This document shows positions 1 through 8,542 of a stretch of 55,554 nucleotides of DNA, one piece after another. This DNA comes from Segatella cerevisiae (GTDB taxonomy: Bacteria; Bacteroidota; Bacteroidia; Bacteroidales; Bacteroidaceae): positions 1-55,554 of the forward strand of contig NZ_JAMXLY010000018.1 in NCBI RefSeq assembly GCF_024054555.1, written 5' to 3'. Made by a program: the position numbers and the translations under genes. Every line of letters starts with the position of its first letter. Position 1 is the first letter of the stretch. The notes under the pieces were generated by a model. That model was not told the origin of the DNA and made no database searches. It saw nothing but the letters and a program-made list of their open reading frames with translations.

Positions 1-63
1 CATGCCCTTCGGTAGGAACATGGATAGAATGGATTTATAGTCTGTTGTCTTTTTGCTTTCCAT
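1..63 (-). CDS. Transposase N-terminus, ISAon1-like, partial at the window edge
   Basis: Twenty-one codons read leftward out of the window from an ATG at 61-63. The peptide starts MESKKTTDYKSILSMFLPKG. This resembles the N-terminal ORF of ISAon1-type (ISL3-like) insertion sequences in Bacteroidales, which carry an 'LLP-G' motif near the start. A -7-like TATCTTTG lies at 68-75 on the same strand, only four bases before the ATG. Family assignment is from memory of this short N-terminus; the rest of the gene lies outside. Confidence 0.5.
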   Translation of the reverse strand, partial: MESKKTTDYKSILSMFLPKGM

Positions 64-413
64 GCTACAAAGATAAAAAATTATCAATAGACTCTTATGT
101 TAAATCCCCAAGATTATGGACTGACCCGAGGAGAGCCACCAAAATTTTAATCTAATACTATAAAAACACATTGGCAAATTTATGGATTTAGTTTTGTTCT
201 TGCAAGTTATTCCATGAATTTTTTAGATAATTTGTAATTGGCTTAATGGCTTTTTCATTCTCATAAGTTGTCTTTATAGTTTGTCTGTGGTGGTCCCCCT
301 TTCCTCATATGAAAGAAAGAGACACATTCCATCTATGCACCTTTGATTTTTAGCGGCCAAAGGTCTCATGAGACAAGGGGAAAGAATGGAGAAACAGTCC
401 TTACTTCAGAGTT
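64..413. other. Gene-free stretch between the IS fragment and dgt
   Basis: About 350 A/T-rich bases without a convincing reading frame. The outer end of the left IS should lie here, perhaps near 120-145 where the strand opposite shows GGTGGCTCTCCTCGGGTC, but I cannot fix its inverted repeat. No tRNA or clear terminator was seen. Confidence 0.4.
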
Positions 414-1751
414 TCAGACGATAGGCAGACTGATGCCGTTGACTTTCTGATAGAGGTCCAGAGCATAGACATCAGTCATTCCGCTGATAAAATCCAGAAC
501 GGCCATGATGCGTTTCTCCTTTTCCGGGCTGTTGATGTCATATTGACTGCTTACCCTTCGGATCAGTTGTCGGGAATAGAACTTGTCCGGATGGACAGCT
601 GCTCCGATGAAGATGCGCATGAGCGTCTCCATGATCTTATATCCCGAAAGTTCGATATCCAGTACCGGTTTACTGTTGTAAATCTTCTCGTATGAAATCT
701 TCTGGCAATGCTGATACGCCGCTTTCTGTTGCTCAGGAATATGTCCGATCAAACTGCCTTGGAAGGTGCCGGCGAGCAACTCCTCCTCATGTTTGACGAA
801 GATATCCACGCAGGCTTTTTCCAAAACACCTATGACACAAGCCCGCATATAGACCACCTGTTCATTTTCATCCGTTATTCCTTCGTCTTGAATTCTGCGG
901 AGGATGGACTCCCGACGTTCCTCTTTAAAGAAGTTCAGCAGCAAGTCGCGTGTCTCTTCATAGGAAAGGATCTTGAGTTTGTGAGAATCTTCGATGTCCA
1001 TGATCTCATAGCAGATATCATCGGCAGCCTCGACGAGGTAGACGAGCGGATGCCGCGCATAGCGGAGAGGCTTTCCGGGAGATGACAGACAACTGATACC
1101 CAGTTCTTCCGCAACCTTCTGATAGGTCTCCTTTTCAAAAGTGAAAAATCCGAATTTGCCGTGTTCACCTGCGAGAGAACTCTCGTAAGGGTATTTGACC
1201 ATACTGGCAAGCATGGAATAAGTCATGTCAAAGCCGCCTGCACGCCGTCCTATAAATTGATGAGTGAGGAGTCTGAAAGCATTGGCATTCCCTTCGAAAT
1301 GAGTGATGTCCGACCAAAAAGCAGGAGAGAGCTCAGATTGCAGTTCTTTTCCTTCATTTTCCGTGAAGAAAGTTTGGATGGCTTTCTCTCCGGAGTGCCC
1401 GAACGGAGGGTTCCCCATGTCATGTGAGAGGCACGCTGCTGAAATGATAGTCCCTATTTCCTCGAAAAGAGTGCCAGCCAGTTCGGGGTGTCGGATTTTC
1501 AATTGGTGGCACACGTCATTGCCCAGCGATTGTCCGAGGCTGGATACTTCCAGACTGTGTGTCAATCGGTTGTGCACGAATACAGAGCCAGGCAGAGGAA
1601 AAACCTGTGTCTTGTTCTGCAGTCTCCTGAAAGGAGCCGAATAGATGAGACGGTCATAGTCCCGTTTGAATTCAGACCGGTCGTCATGCCGCTCAGCGTG
1701 TTTGTGCTCCTGTCCAAGTCGCTTATTGGAAATCAATTGTGTCCACTCCAT
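414..1751 (-). CDS. dgt: Deoxyguanosinetriphosphate triphosphohydrolase-like HD-domain protein (dGTPase)
   Basis: Cytosolic HD-superfamily enzyme expected to hydrolyse dGTP (or dNTPs) to the nucleoside and tripolyphosphate, controlling dNTP pools. The protein has 445 residues from the chosen start. Metal-binding signatures are visible: RLTHSLEVS near the N-terminus, then CLSHDMGNPPFGHSGE with the HD pair, and a later EAADD acidic pair. The reading frame is open 15 codons further upstream, but the ATG at 1751 (MEWTQLISNKRLGQ) matches the usual family start. A TACTTTTG -7 element at 1756-1763 would lie inside the longer version. The gene is divergent from dut, the other nucleotide-pool enzyme here. 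Substrate preference cannot be read from sequence. Confidence 0.9.
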   Translation of the reverse strand: MEWTQLISNKRLGQEHKHAERHDDRSEFKRDYDRLIYSAPFRRLQNKTQVFPLPGSVFVHNRLTHSLEVSSLGQSLGNDVCHQLKIRHPELAGTLFEEIGTIISAACLSHDMGNPPFGHSGEKAIQTFFTENEGKELQSELSPAFWSDITHFEGNANAFRLLTHQFIGRRAGGFDMTYSMLASMVKYPYESSLAGEHGKFGFFTFEKETYQKVAEELGISCLSSPGKPLRYARHPLVYLVEAADDICYEIMDIEDSHKLKILSYEETRDLLLNFFKEERRESILRRIQDEGITDENEQVVYMRACVIGVLEKACVDIFVKHEEELLAGTFQGSLIGHIPEQQKAAYQHCQKISYEKIYNSKPVLDIELSGYKIMETLMRIFIGAAVHPDKFYSRQLIRRVSSQYDINSPEKEKRIMAVLDFISGMTDVYALDLYQKVNGISLPIV

Positions 1752-1755
1752 ACTG

Positions 1756-1763
1756 CAAAAGTA
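1756..1763 (-). promoter_or_regulatory. Promoter -7 element of dgt (TACTTTTG)
   Basis: Matches the Bacteroidetes TAnnTTTG -7 consensus and ends four bases before the dgt ATG. Transcription would start at or next to the start codon, so the mRNA could be leaderless. No clear -33 TTTG is seen. Confidence 0.5.
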
Positions 1764-1828
1764 ATGCAAAAAATCGATAAAAGTTGGCTTTTTCATCTGA
1801 AAGATGCAGTTATGTGAATGGAATTCTG

Positions 1829-1836
1829 TATTTTTG
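1829..1836 (+). promoter_or_regulatory. Promoter -7 element of dut (TATTTTTG)
   Basis: TAnnTTTG match 25 bases before the dut ATG. No clear -33 box is visible. It probably drives the dut-TPR-DUF4292-M23 gene string. Confidence 0.5.
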
Positions 1837-1861
1837 CAATTAAAATGGACTTTAAAAAGGT

Positions 1862-2299
1862 ATGATAGATATTAAAGTCGTCAACAAAGGGCATCAGCAG
1901 TTGCCTCAATATGCCACCCTGCAAAGTGCAGGTATGGACTTGCGTGCGGATATCGAAGAACCTGTGGTCCTGCACCCCCTAGACCGCAGACTGATTCCCA
2001 CCGGCCTTTTCATAGCCCTTCCTGCAGGTTTCGAAGCTCAGATTCGTCCGAGGTCAGGACTCGCCTTGAAGTATGGAGTCACTGTGTTGAACAGTCCCGG
2101 AACTGTAGATGCTGATTATCGAGGCGAGTTGAAAGTTTTGCTGGTCAATTTCTCTCAGGAAGATTTTGTCATACATGGAGGAGAGCGCATCGCGCAGATG
2201 GTCATTGCCCGTCATGAGCAAGCCCGTCTCACTGAGGTGCAGGATCTGGATCAGACGGAAAGAGGAGCAGGCGGCTATGGTCATACCGGTATACGATGA
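1862..2299 (+). CDS. dut: dUTP diphosphatase
   Basis: Hydrolyses dUTP to dUMP and pyrophosphate, keeping uracil out of DNA and supplying dUMP for dTMP synthesis. The 145-residue length is normal for the homotrimeric enzyme. All five family motifs are visible: [39 protein letters not shown] and the C-terminal [11 protein letters not shown] that closes over the active site. It is the first gene of a co-directional string; the next start lies 27 bases downstream. Confidence 0.96.
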   Translation: MIDIKVVNKGHQQLPQYATLQSAGMDLRADIEEPVVLHPLDRRLIPTGLFIALPAGFEAQIRPRSGLALKYGVTVLNSPGTVDADYRGELKVLLVNFSQEDFVIHGGERIAQMVIARHEQARLTEVQDLDQTERGAGGYGHTGIR

Positions 2300-2326
2300 G
2301 AATTTAATCAACAGGGTAGTTTGAAC

Positions 2327-4117
2327 ATGAAACATTTTTTTTTCATAATAGTTGTCGTTGCCTCGTTCGTGGCGGGAGGTACATTACAGGCTTCTCCTCG
2401 TCAGAGCAGACAACCGGAGAAACGCCCTGATTCCGTATCAGTCCTTTCGCGGGACAACCAACTCCGATTTGAGTATTTCTATATAGAAGCATCCCGACAA
2501 CAGTCAGCGGGACATTATGATGCCGCCTTTGACCTTTTGCAGCATGCTTTGACGGTTCACCCTCATGCACCGGAAGTTTATTTCGGATTGTCTTCTTACT
2601 ATTCAGCCATGAAAAACGATTCGTTGGGATTGGTCTGTCTGCAAAGGGCGGCAACTCTGAATCCTAAAAATTCGATTTATCAGGAACGGCTGGGCGAATA
2701 TTACATCAACTTGCAGAATTATGACAAGGCCATTCTGACCTATGAAAATCTTTGGGCGTCTAACCATGACAATACGGACGCCCTGGATGTTCTGTTCAAA
2801 CTCTATCAGCAGCAGAAGAACTATAAGAAAATGCTGGATGTCCTCAATCGTCTCGAACTAGAGGAAGGGACTTCCGAGCGGCTGACTCTGACCAAGATGA
2901 GTGTGTATGAGCAGATGGATGACAAGACACAGGCTTACCGGGAGTTGAAATCACTCGTGACCCATCATCCCAATGACGTGAACTACAAGAATATGCTGGG
3001 CAACTGGCTCATGCAGAACAACCGCAATAAAGAGGCTTATGATCTCTTTACGGAAGTTTTGAAGGATGAGCCCAATAACAATGTCGCCCAGACTTCCCTG
3101 TATGACTACTATAATGCGACCCACCAGGAAGCACAGGCACAAGTCTACCTCAACCGACTGCTTCTGAGCAAGGACACCCCCTCGGATACGAAGAGTCTGC
3201 TGATGCGGGCTTTTATCCAGAAGAATGAGCAGAGCGGAGGAGATTCCACTAAGGTCTTGGCTTTGATGGACAGTATTCTTGCCACTCCCCAGGAGGATGC
3301 GACCATAGCGCAGTTGAAAGCTGCTTATATGAGTATTAAGAAAATGCCCGAAGACCAAGTTGCCAAAGCCTTTATGAAAGTTTTGGAGTTGTCCCCTGAT
3401 GATGCATCTGCACGTCTGCAGGTGATCCAGTATCTTTGGGACAAGCAAGACTTTGACGGTGTCATTAAACTTTGCAAAGCTGCAAGGGAATACAATCCTG
3501 ATGAGATGGCCTTTTATTATTACGGCGGTATGGCGCATTACCAGAAGAAAGAGAATGATGCTGCACTGGATGATTTCCGCCATGGCGTTTCACAGATCAA
3601 TTCCCAAAGCAACCCGGCTATGGTTTCCGATTTCTATGCCATCATGGGAGACATCCTCAATGATAAAGGCCTTTACAAAGAGGCCTATACAGCTTATGAC
3701 AGTTGTCTGCAATGGAAACCTGACAATATTGTCTGCCTGAATAATTATGCCTATTATCTGAGTCTTCAGAATACGAATTTGAAGAAAGCAGAGGAAATGA
3801 GTTATAAGACCGTCAAGGCAGAGCCTAAAAATTCGACTTACCTGGATACTTATGCCTATATTCTGTTCCTTGAGAAACGCTATGCAGAGGCTAAAATATA
3901 TATCGATCAGGCCATGGCAAATATGGATTCCACGTCTTCCAGTGAGGTGATCCCTGAGCATGCGGGAGATATTTATGCTTTGTCGGGAGATACAGAAAAG
4001 GCGGTAGTTCTCTGGAAACAGTCGCTGAAGATGGGGAACAAGAGCAAGGCCCTTTTGAAAAAGATAAGGTTAAGAAAATATATAAAATCTACAGATGAAA
4101 AAAGCAATATTCATTAA
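2327..4117 (+). CDS. Exported tetratricopeptide-repeat protein
   Basis: A 596-residue protein with an N-terminal signal peptide (MKHFFFIIVVVASFVAGG) followed by an almost continuous array of TPR helices to the C-terminus; repeats such as 'LNNYAYYLS' and 'YLDTYAYILF' are typical. TPR proteins are protein-interaction scaffolds; this one should be periplasmic or attached to the outer membrane. The frame opens with TTG at 2321, but the ATG two codons later is the better start. In Bacteroidetes this gene commonly lies between dut and a DUF4292 gene, and its 3' end overlaps that next gene by 23 bases, suggesting coupled translation. A role in envelope assembly is inferred from its neighbours. Confidence 0.8.
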   Translation: MKHFFFIIVVVASFVAGGTLQASPRQSRQPEKRPDSVSVLSRDNQLRFEYFYIEASRQQSAGHYDAAFDLLQHALTVHPHAPEVYFGLSSYYSAMKNDSLGLVCLQRAATLNPKNSIYQERLGEYYINLQNYDKAILTYENLWASNHDNTDALDVLFKLYQQQKNYKKMLDVLNRLELEEGTSERLTLTKMSVYEQMDDKTQAYRELKSLVTHHPNDVNYKNMLGNWLMQNNRNKEAYDLFTEVLKDEPNNNVAQTSLYDYYNATHQEAQAQVYLNRLLLSKDTPSDTKSLLMRAFIQKNEQSGGDSTKVLALMDSILATPQEDATIAQLKAAYMSIKKMPEDQVAKAFMKVLELSPDDASARLQVIQYLWDKQDFDGVIKLCKAAREYNPDEMAFYYYGGMAHYQKKENDAALDDFRHGVSQINSQSNPAMVSDFYAIMGDILNDKGLYKEAYTAYDSCLQWKPDNIVCLNNYAYYLSLQNTNLKKAEEMSYKTVKAEPKNSTYLDTYAYILFLEKRYAEAKIYIDQAMANMDSTSSSEVIPEHAGDIYALSGDTEKAVVLWKQSLKMGNKSKALLKKIRLRKYIKSTDEKSNIH

Positions 4118-5012
4118 TGTTCTCGCCATCACGGTGCTGATGTCCGTCCCTTCTTTCGTGAGTGGTCGGACACGGGTTGCCGGTTCTGAAAATGGAACGG
4201 GGAATACTGAAAAGGCAGCGCTTCGGGTGGATCAGAATTCTGATCCGACTTTAGCCATCAAGAAATTGACGTTTGTACAGAAGGTTTCTGATAATCGGGT
4301 TTATGCCACCAATATCGTGGGGCATATTTCCTTTACCATCCAGTCTGATGATAAGAATATCACCGTACCGGGATACCTGCGCATGCGTAAAGACCAGGTG
4401 ATCAGACTCCAACTGTGCGTTCCTCTTGTGGGGACGGAGATAGTCCGAATAGATTTCTATCCGGGTTCTGTCTTGATGATAGACCGTTATCATAAGGAAT
4501 ATGTAAAGGCAGGCTACAGTCAGGTACCTTTCCTGGAGAAACAAGGCATTACCTTCTATTCTCTTCAGGCACTGTTCTGGAATCAACTCCTGCTGCCGGG
4601 AAACAAAAGCGTGTCTGAATCCGATCTGAAGAAGTTTGATGTCAATCTTGACGGAACTTCGCAGAATCTCCCGGTAACCTATAAGAACGGGAAGATGCTC
4701 TACCAATGGCAGGCTGACCGGACAACAGGGAGAATCAACGAACTGGACATCGACTATGCCGGCGGCAAAGACGCCAAGACCAGTCTGGCCGTCAAATACA
4801 GCAATTTCCAAAGTGTCGGCGTGAAAACTTTCCCGGCAACACAGAACTATACCATCAATACGAATGCCACACAGAAGGCTCAGAACATCAAGATGAACAT
4901 CGTAATGGATCAGGTGACCACGGATAGCAATTGGGATGTCAAAACCCAGGTGTCAGACAAGTACAAGCAGGTCACTCCGGAAATGGTCTTGGGTAAGATT
5001 ATGAGTTTTTAG
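4095..5012 (+). CDS. DUF4292-family exported protein (LolA/LolB-like envelope protein)
   Basis: A 305-residue protein with a signal peptide. The body ('HISFTIQSDDKNITVPG', 'RMRKDQVIRLQL', 'GTEIVRIDFYPGSVLMIDR') fits the DUF4292 family, whose fold is related to lipoprotein carriers of the LolA/LolB type. Relatives are usually lipoproteins, but the signal region here (VLMSVPSFVSGRTRV) has no lipobox cysteine, so it is predicted to be a soluble periplasmic or differently anchored form. It overlaps the TPR gene by 23 bases and is followed after 56 bases by the M23-like gene. Function beyond an envelope role is not established. Confidence 0.75.
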   Translation: MKKAIFINVLAITVLMSVPSFVSGRTRVAGSENGTGNTEKAALRVDQNSDPTLAIKKLTFVQKVSDNRVYATNIVGHISFTIQSDDKNITVPGYLRMRKDQVIRLQLCVPLVGTEIVRIDFYPGSVLMIDRYHKEYVKAGYSQVPFLEKQGITFYSLQALFWNQLLLPGNKSVSESDLKKFDVNLDGTSQNLPVTYKNGKMLYQWQADRTTGRINELDIDYAGGKDAKTSLAVKYSNFQSVGVKTFPATQNYTINTNATQKAQNIKMNIVMDQVTTDSNWDVKTQVSDKYKQVTPEMVLGKIMSF

Positions 5013-5068
5013 CGCATCAGCCTTCAATCCAATGATAAATCTGAATTTGAATAAATGATCGTGTTGTA

Positions 5069-6769
5069 ATGAGAAGATTACTGTTGATATTATTCGCCTT
5101 ATCTCTACCTTTGTATCCTTTTGCCCAAAACAGGCATCAGAAGACAAAGGCAAAAACAACAGTTACCACAAAGAAAAGTTCGTCTCGTCGGAATGTGGCA
5201 AGGCCTAATACAAAGCGGAAAAGTACTTGGAGGCGCAAGGCAGTTGTCTCGAATGCCTCCATACGTAATCTCCAGGGGCAACGGGCTGCCATCCAAAAGA
5301 AACTCCGCCAACAGGAAGCAGCGCTTCAGGCTAACCAGAATGCGGTGCATAAACGGCTGCAGGATCTGCTGGTCATCAATAGTGAGATCGATCAAAGTCA
5401 ACAGAAAATCACTGGTATCCAAAAAGATATCACTCATATCAACGGAAATATAGGCATCCTGAAAGGACAACTGAGGACGCTCGAACAGCAACTTCAGGAT
5501 CGTAAGGCTAAATATATCAAGAGTATGCGCTATATGTCAAGGCACCATAGCGTAGAAGACAAACTGATGTTCATCTTCAGCGCCAAGAATTTTGCCCAGA
5601 TGTATCGGCGCCTGCAGTTTATCCGCCAATATTCTGCCTATCAGAAGGCTCAAGGCAAGATTGTGGAGGCCAAACAACTTGAGGTCAATCAAAAGCACCA
5701 TCAACTGTTGAAGGTGAAAGGCCACAAGAATGTCTTGTTGGGCAAAGGACAGGCTGAGAAAATGAATCTGCAGGTCAAACACGGACAACAGCAAAAGGTC
5801 GTCCAGAGTTTACAAAGTCAACAGAAAACCATTCAGGTTATCATTGCTCAACAGCATAAGAAAGATGCGGTCTTGAATGCACAGATCGACCGTCTCGTCG
5901 CACAGGAAGTGGCCCGTGAGCGAGCTGCTGCCGCTGCTGAAGCGCGGAAGAAAGCTGCCGCTGCTGCGGCTGCCAAGAAGAGAGCACAACTGTTGGCCAA
6001 GAAGAGAGCCGCTGCCGCTGCTGCCGCACGTGAGAATGCGAAGAGAGTGGCAGAAGCAAGGGCCCGTGAGGCACAGTTGAGGGCTCAAGCCGCTGAAGCT
6101 GCCCGTGCTGCCGCCGCCGCGAGGAAGAAAGCAGAACAAGAGGCCGAACAGGCTGCGTCTGCCCGTGCTGCCAATGAGGCCAAGCAAGCTCAGGCTGCCG
6201 CTAACGCCCGTCAAGCTGCCGCTGATCAGGCTGCCCGTGAAGCTGAGGCTGCCCGTGAGGCCGCCGAGAGAAAGGAGCAGACCGATGCTGCCAGAAGCCG
6301 GAAAGAGATTGCCGTGGCTCAGCAGCAGAATAGGGATGCAGACAATCTGACAACTGTGGACCGGATGATGAGCAATGGGTTTGAGGCGAACAGAGGCAGA
6401 CTGCCGATGCCGATAACTGGAAATTACCGTATCGTCAGCCATTTCGGACAGTATAATGTCGCCGGATTGAAGGGCGTCACCTTGGACAATAAAGGTATAA
6501 ATATCTTAGGTGGTGCAGGGGCCATGGCCCGTTCGATCTATGACGGCGTGGTGAGTTATGTCTTCGGTTATAGTGGTTCAATGGTTGTGATGGTTCGTCA
6601 CGGAGCTTATATCTCCGTATATTGTAATTTGAAGTCCGTTTCTGTTCATAAGGGACAGAGAGTGCAGACGCGCCAAGCATTGGGAGTTGTCGGCACAGAT
6701 CATATCCTCCAGTTCCAGTTGCGTAAGGAAACGGCGAAACTTAATCCTGAGGTTTGGCTGGGAAGGTAA
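5069..6769 (+). CDS. EnvC-like murein hydrolase activator with degenerate LytM (M23) domain
   Basis: A 566-residue exported protein: signal peptide (ends FAQ), a basic linker, a coiled coil at about residues 60-260, a very Ala/Arg/Glu-rich helix at about 280-410, and a C-terminal LytM domain from about 450. Active M23 peptidases bind zinc through His, HxxxD and HxH. Here SHFG is kept, but the HxxxD position reads NKGIN, the 'Y-H-L' position reads YCNL and the HxH position reads QFQ. The zinc site is therefore lost, as in E. coli EnvC, which activates amidases instead of cutting peptidoglycan. The predicted role is activating cell-separation amidases. It is the last gene of the dut string and is followed by a hairpin. 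Confidence 0.85.
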   Translation: MRRLLLILFALSLPLYPFAQNRHQKTKAKTTVTTKKSSSRRNVARPNTKRKSTWRRKAVVSNASIRNLQGQRAAIQKKLRQQEAALQANQNAVHKRLQDLLVINSEIDQSQQKITGIQKDITHINGNIGILKGQLRTLEQQLQDRKAKYIKSMRYMSRHHSVEDKLMFIFSAKNFAQMYRRLQFIRQYSAYQKAQGKIVEAKQLEVNQKHHQLLKVKGHKNVLLGKGQAEKMNLQVKHGQQQKVVQSLQSQQKTIQVIIAQQHKKDAVLNAQIDRLVAQEVARERAAAAAEARKKAAAAAAAKKRAQLLAKKRAAAAAAARENAKRVAEARAREAQLRAQAAEAARAAAAARKKAEQEAEQAASARAANEAKQAQAAANARQAAADQAAREAEAAREAAERKEQTDAARSRKEIAVAQQQNRDADNLTTVDRMMSNGFEANRGRLPMPITGNYRIVSHFGQYNVAGLKGVTLDNKGINILGGAGAMARSIYDGVVSYVFGYSGSMVVMVRHGAYISVYCNLKSVSVHKGQRVQTRQALGVVGTDHILQFQLRKETAKLNPEVWLGR

Positions 6770-6827
6770 TGCTGGATCAGCGACAGAACCTCGCTTGGAA
6801 CTGAAATAAAACGGCATGAATCAGATG

Positions 6828-6881
6828 ATAGCGGCATTTCTGTTTTGATGGATGAATCAATCGGACAGAATATGCCGCTAT
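6828..6881 (+). terminator. Long hairpin after the M23-like gene
   Basis: ATAGCGGCAT (6828-6837) pairs perfectly with ATGCCGCTAT (6872-6881). The stem continues inward through TTCTGT/ACAGAA with a bulge and TTGAT/ATCAA. Only a weak T run follows, so it may be a terminator or a 3'-end stabiliser. Confidence 0.55.
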
Positions 6882-7130
6882 ATATTTCTAGAATAGTTCT
6901 TGATGTCGATGCTTTTGCAGATGGCTTTCTAAATGAATGACTGTAAAGGCGTAAAAATGTTAACGCGTGTTTTTGTAAGGCTTTCGAAATAAAGTCTTAT
7001 TTCCCAAGTGAGTATTTATCTCCTTTTTTCTATTGGACTGCCGGTATTGTCATTACTCCTGTCAATGTCGGGGCAGTTGTCCTGACCTCTGTCTATCGCT
7101 GATTTGATCCGATCAAAAACAGCTCTTGGC

Positions 7131-7211
7131 TGTCTCGAGAAACAAGCGGGCATAGTTTCGAGAAAGAGAGACCGCTGTTTCGAGAAAGTTGGCGTCAAGT
7201 TTCTCGAAACA
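7131..7211. repeat. Four-unit array of GTTTCGAGAAA elements, period 22-23 bp
   Basis: Cores begin at 7132 (GTCTCGAGAAA), 7155 (GTTTCGAGAAA), 7177 (GTTTCGAGAAA) and 7199 (GTTTCTCGAAA): spacings 23, 22 and 22 bp. Each core is TTTC, a 2-bp centre, GAAA (unit 1 varies), so unit 4 differs from unit 3 only by its centre (TC instead of GA). The sequence between cores is not conserved. Function unknown. Confidence 0.75.
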
Positions 7212-7241
7212 GCCAATCCCCCTTCCAATAGCTTTGTTACG

Positions 7242-8321
7242 TCAGAATTCAGTTTGATCCAACAATTTGATATAGGTGGTGATGGCTGCGGAGATTTCAT
7301 CGAGCGTGATGAACTCATCAGCAGAATGACTTCTTGAAGATTCCCCCGGCCCGAGTTTGAAAGACGGGAAGTTCATCAGAGCTTGGTCACTGAGGGTAGG
7401 CGATCCAAAAGGTTTCATTCCCAACGCAATACATCTTTTGATTATCGGGTGGCTGGGATCTATCCTGGAAGATTTCAGACGGAAGGAATGGGCTTTGCAT
7501 TCACTTTTGAGATGCTGTTGGATGAAATGAAAGACCTCCTCGTTGTCATAAAATTCATTCGTCCTGACATCCACAAGCGCAGTGCAGAGGTCGGGGATAA
7601 TGTTGTGCTGCGTACCGGCATGGAGCACCGTGACGGTCATCTTGGTAGGACCGAGGAAAGGGCTGACTTTCTGAAACCGGTAGTCGCGCAGCCATACCAG
7701 GTCATCCAGAATTTTATAAATGGCATTGATACCTTCATTTCGGGCTGCATGTCCGCTCTTCCCATGTGCGATGACGTCGAGGACCATCAGGCCTTTCTCT
7801 GCAATGGCAGGTTGCATGCCGGTAGGTTCGCCTACGACGGCCAAGTCTATTTTCGGGAGTAGCGGGAGTACGCGGCTGATACCGTTTTTGCCGGAGATTT
7901 CTTCTTCAGCAGAAGCGAGATAGATCAGATTGTATTTTTGAGGTTTGGCATTCAGAAAGCGGAATACCTGCAATAAGGACATCAGTCCGCCTCCACAGTC
8001 ATTAGCCCCGAGACCATAGAGTTTGTTCCCTTCGAGAGTAGGTGTAAAAGGCGATTTGGTCCATGAGTCGACGGGCTTGACCGTGTCTATATGGGCATTG
8101 AGAAGGAGCGTGGGGAGTTGATCATCCCAATTCTGTCCGCACACCCAAATGTCATTTGCTTCCCGATGGGGAGAATAGCCGTATTCTTTCAGCGCATTTT
8201 CGATGATGTCGGCAGCTTTGTCCTCTTTTCCGCTGACAGAAGGTGTGGCGATAAGTTTTTTCAGAAGTCCGATGGCTTCGGTCGTATAATCCTTATTAGT
8301 ATCCATAATTTTGTTGATCAT
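7242..8321 (-). CDS. argE: M20-family N-acyl-ornithine deacylase (ArgE type)
   Basis: Zinc-dependent amidohydrolase of the M20/ArgE-DapE family, expected to release ornithine from its N-acetyl or, in Bacteroides-type arginine synthesis, N-succinyl derivative in the cytosol. Metal and catalytic signatures are visible: NAHIDTV, GANDCGGG, AEEEISG with the catalytic Glu pair, VGEPTG, and a C-terminal SHSADEF histidine. From the ATG at 8321 it has 359 residues; the frame opens two codons earlier at TTG, and a further ATG at 8306 (MDTNKDYTTEA) is also plausible. GGAGG lies 14 bases upstream of 8321. No other arginine gene is nearby, so the exact acyl group is inferred. Confidence 0.82.
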   Translation of the reverse strand: MINKIMDTNKDYTTEAIGLLKKLIATPSVSGKEDKAADIIENALKEYGYSPHREANDIWVCGQNWDDQLPTLLLNAHIDTVKPVDSWTKSPFTPTLEGNKLYGLGANDCGGGLMSLLQVFRFLNAKPQKYNLIYLASAEEEISGKNGISRVLPLLPKIDLAVVGEPTGMQPAIAEKGLMVLDVIAHGKSGHAARNEGINAIYKILDDLVWLRDYRFQKVSPFLGPTKMTVTVLHAGTQHNIIPDLCTALVDVRTNEFYDNEEVFHFIQQHLKSECKAHSFRLKSSRIDPSHPIIKRCIALGMKPFGSPTLSDQALMNFPSFKLGPGESSRSHSADEFITLDEISAAITTYIKLLDQTEF

Positions 8322-8364
8322 TTTCAAATGATAGACCTCCGTAGAATTTGTCTATGTTTTTCTT

Positions 8365-8469
8365 TTATTGGAGTCTGTATGGACTTTGTCCGGTGACGGC
8401 TTCTGTCCCCAGATTTACCGTTTCCGGAGGATTCTTGTCTACAGGGGTATCTTGCACCAGACCCTTCAT
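8365..8469 (-). CDS. Possible 34-residue leader ORF upstream of the ArgE-type gene
   Basis: An ATG at 8467-8469 opens 34 codons ending with TAA at 8365. The peptide is polar and proline-rich (MKGLVQDTPVDKNPPETVNL...), with no signal or membrane segment. Codon choice is like that of the neighbouring genes. A TAACTTTG -7 element lies four bases before the ATG, so it would be the first ORF, possibly leaderless, on the argE message. No homolog is recognised. It may be a small protein, a regulatory leader peptide or chance. Confidence 0.3.
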   Translation of the reverse strand: MKGLVQDTPVDKNPPETVNLGTEAVTGQSPYRLQ

Positions 8470-8473
8470 TCTG

Positions 8474-8481
8474 CAAAGTTA
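8474..8481 (-). promoter_or_regulatory. Promoter -7 element (TAACTTTG) for the argE transcript
   Basis: TAnnTTTG match reading leftward. It would give a leader of about 145 bases before argE that contains the 34-codon ORF. Confidence 0.45.
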
Positions 8482-8542
8482 AGAAAAAGAATGATACAGA
8501 CCTTGCCAATTGTGAAGAATTCGGAAAAAAGAACTGTTTTAT

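Larger units (their letters stand above)
6770..7241. other. Convergent intergenic region with hairpin and repeat array
   Basis: 472 bases between the stops of the M23-like gene (+) and the ArgE-type gene (-). It holds the hairpin at 6828-6881 and the four-unit array at 7131-7211. No reading frame in it looks real. Confidence 0.6.

Noticed and set aside
130..305. Inverted GGTGG/CCACC segments as IS ends at the left edge
   Set aside because: The match is imperfect and both copies lie on the same side of the transposase start, so they cannot be the two ends of one IS.
5810..6442. Long open frames on both strands within the Ala-rich part of the EnvC-like gene
   Set aside because: They come from the GC-rich repeated GCN/CGT codons of the real gene; the deduced proteins are Ser/Gly/Leu-rich with no motif.
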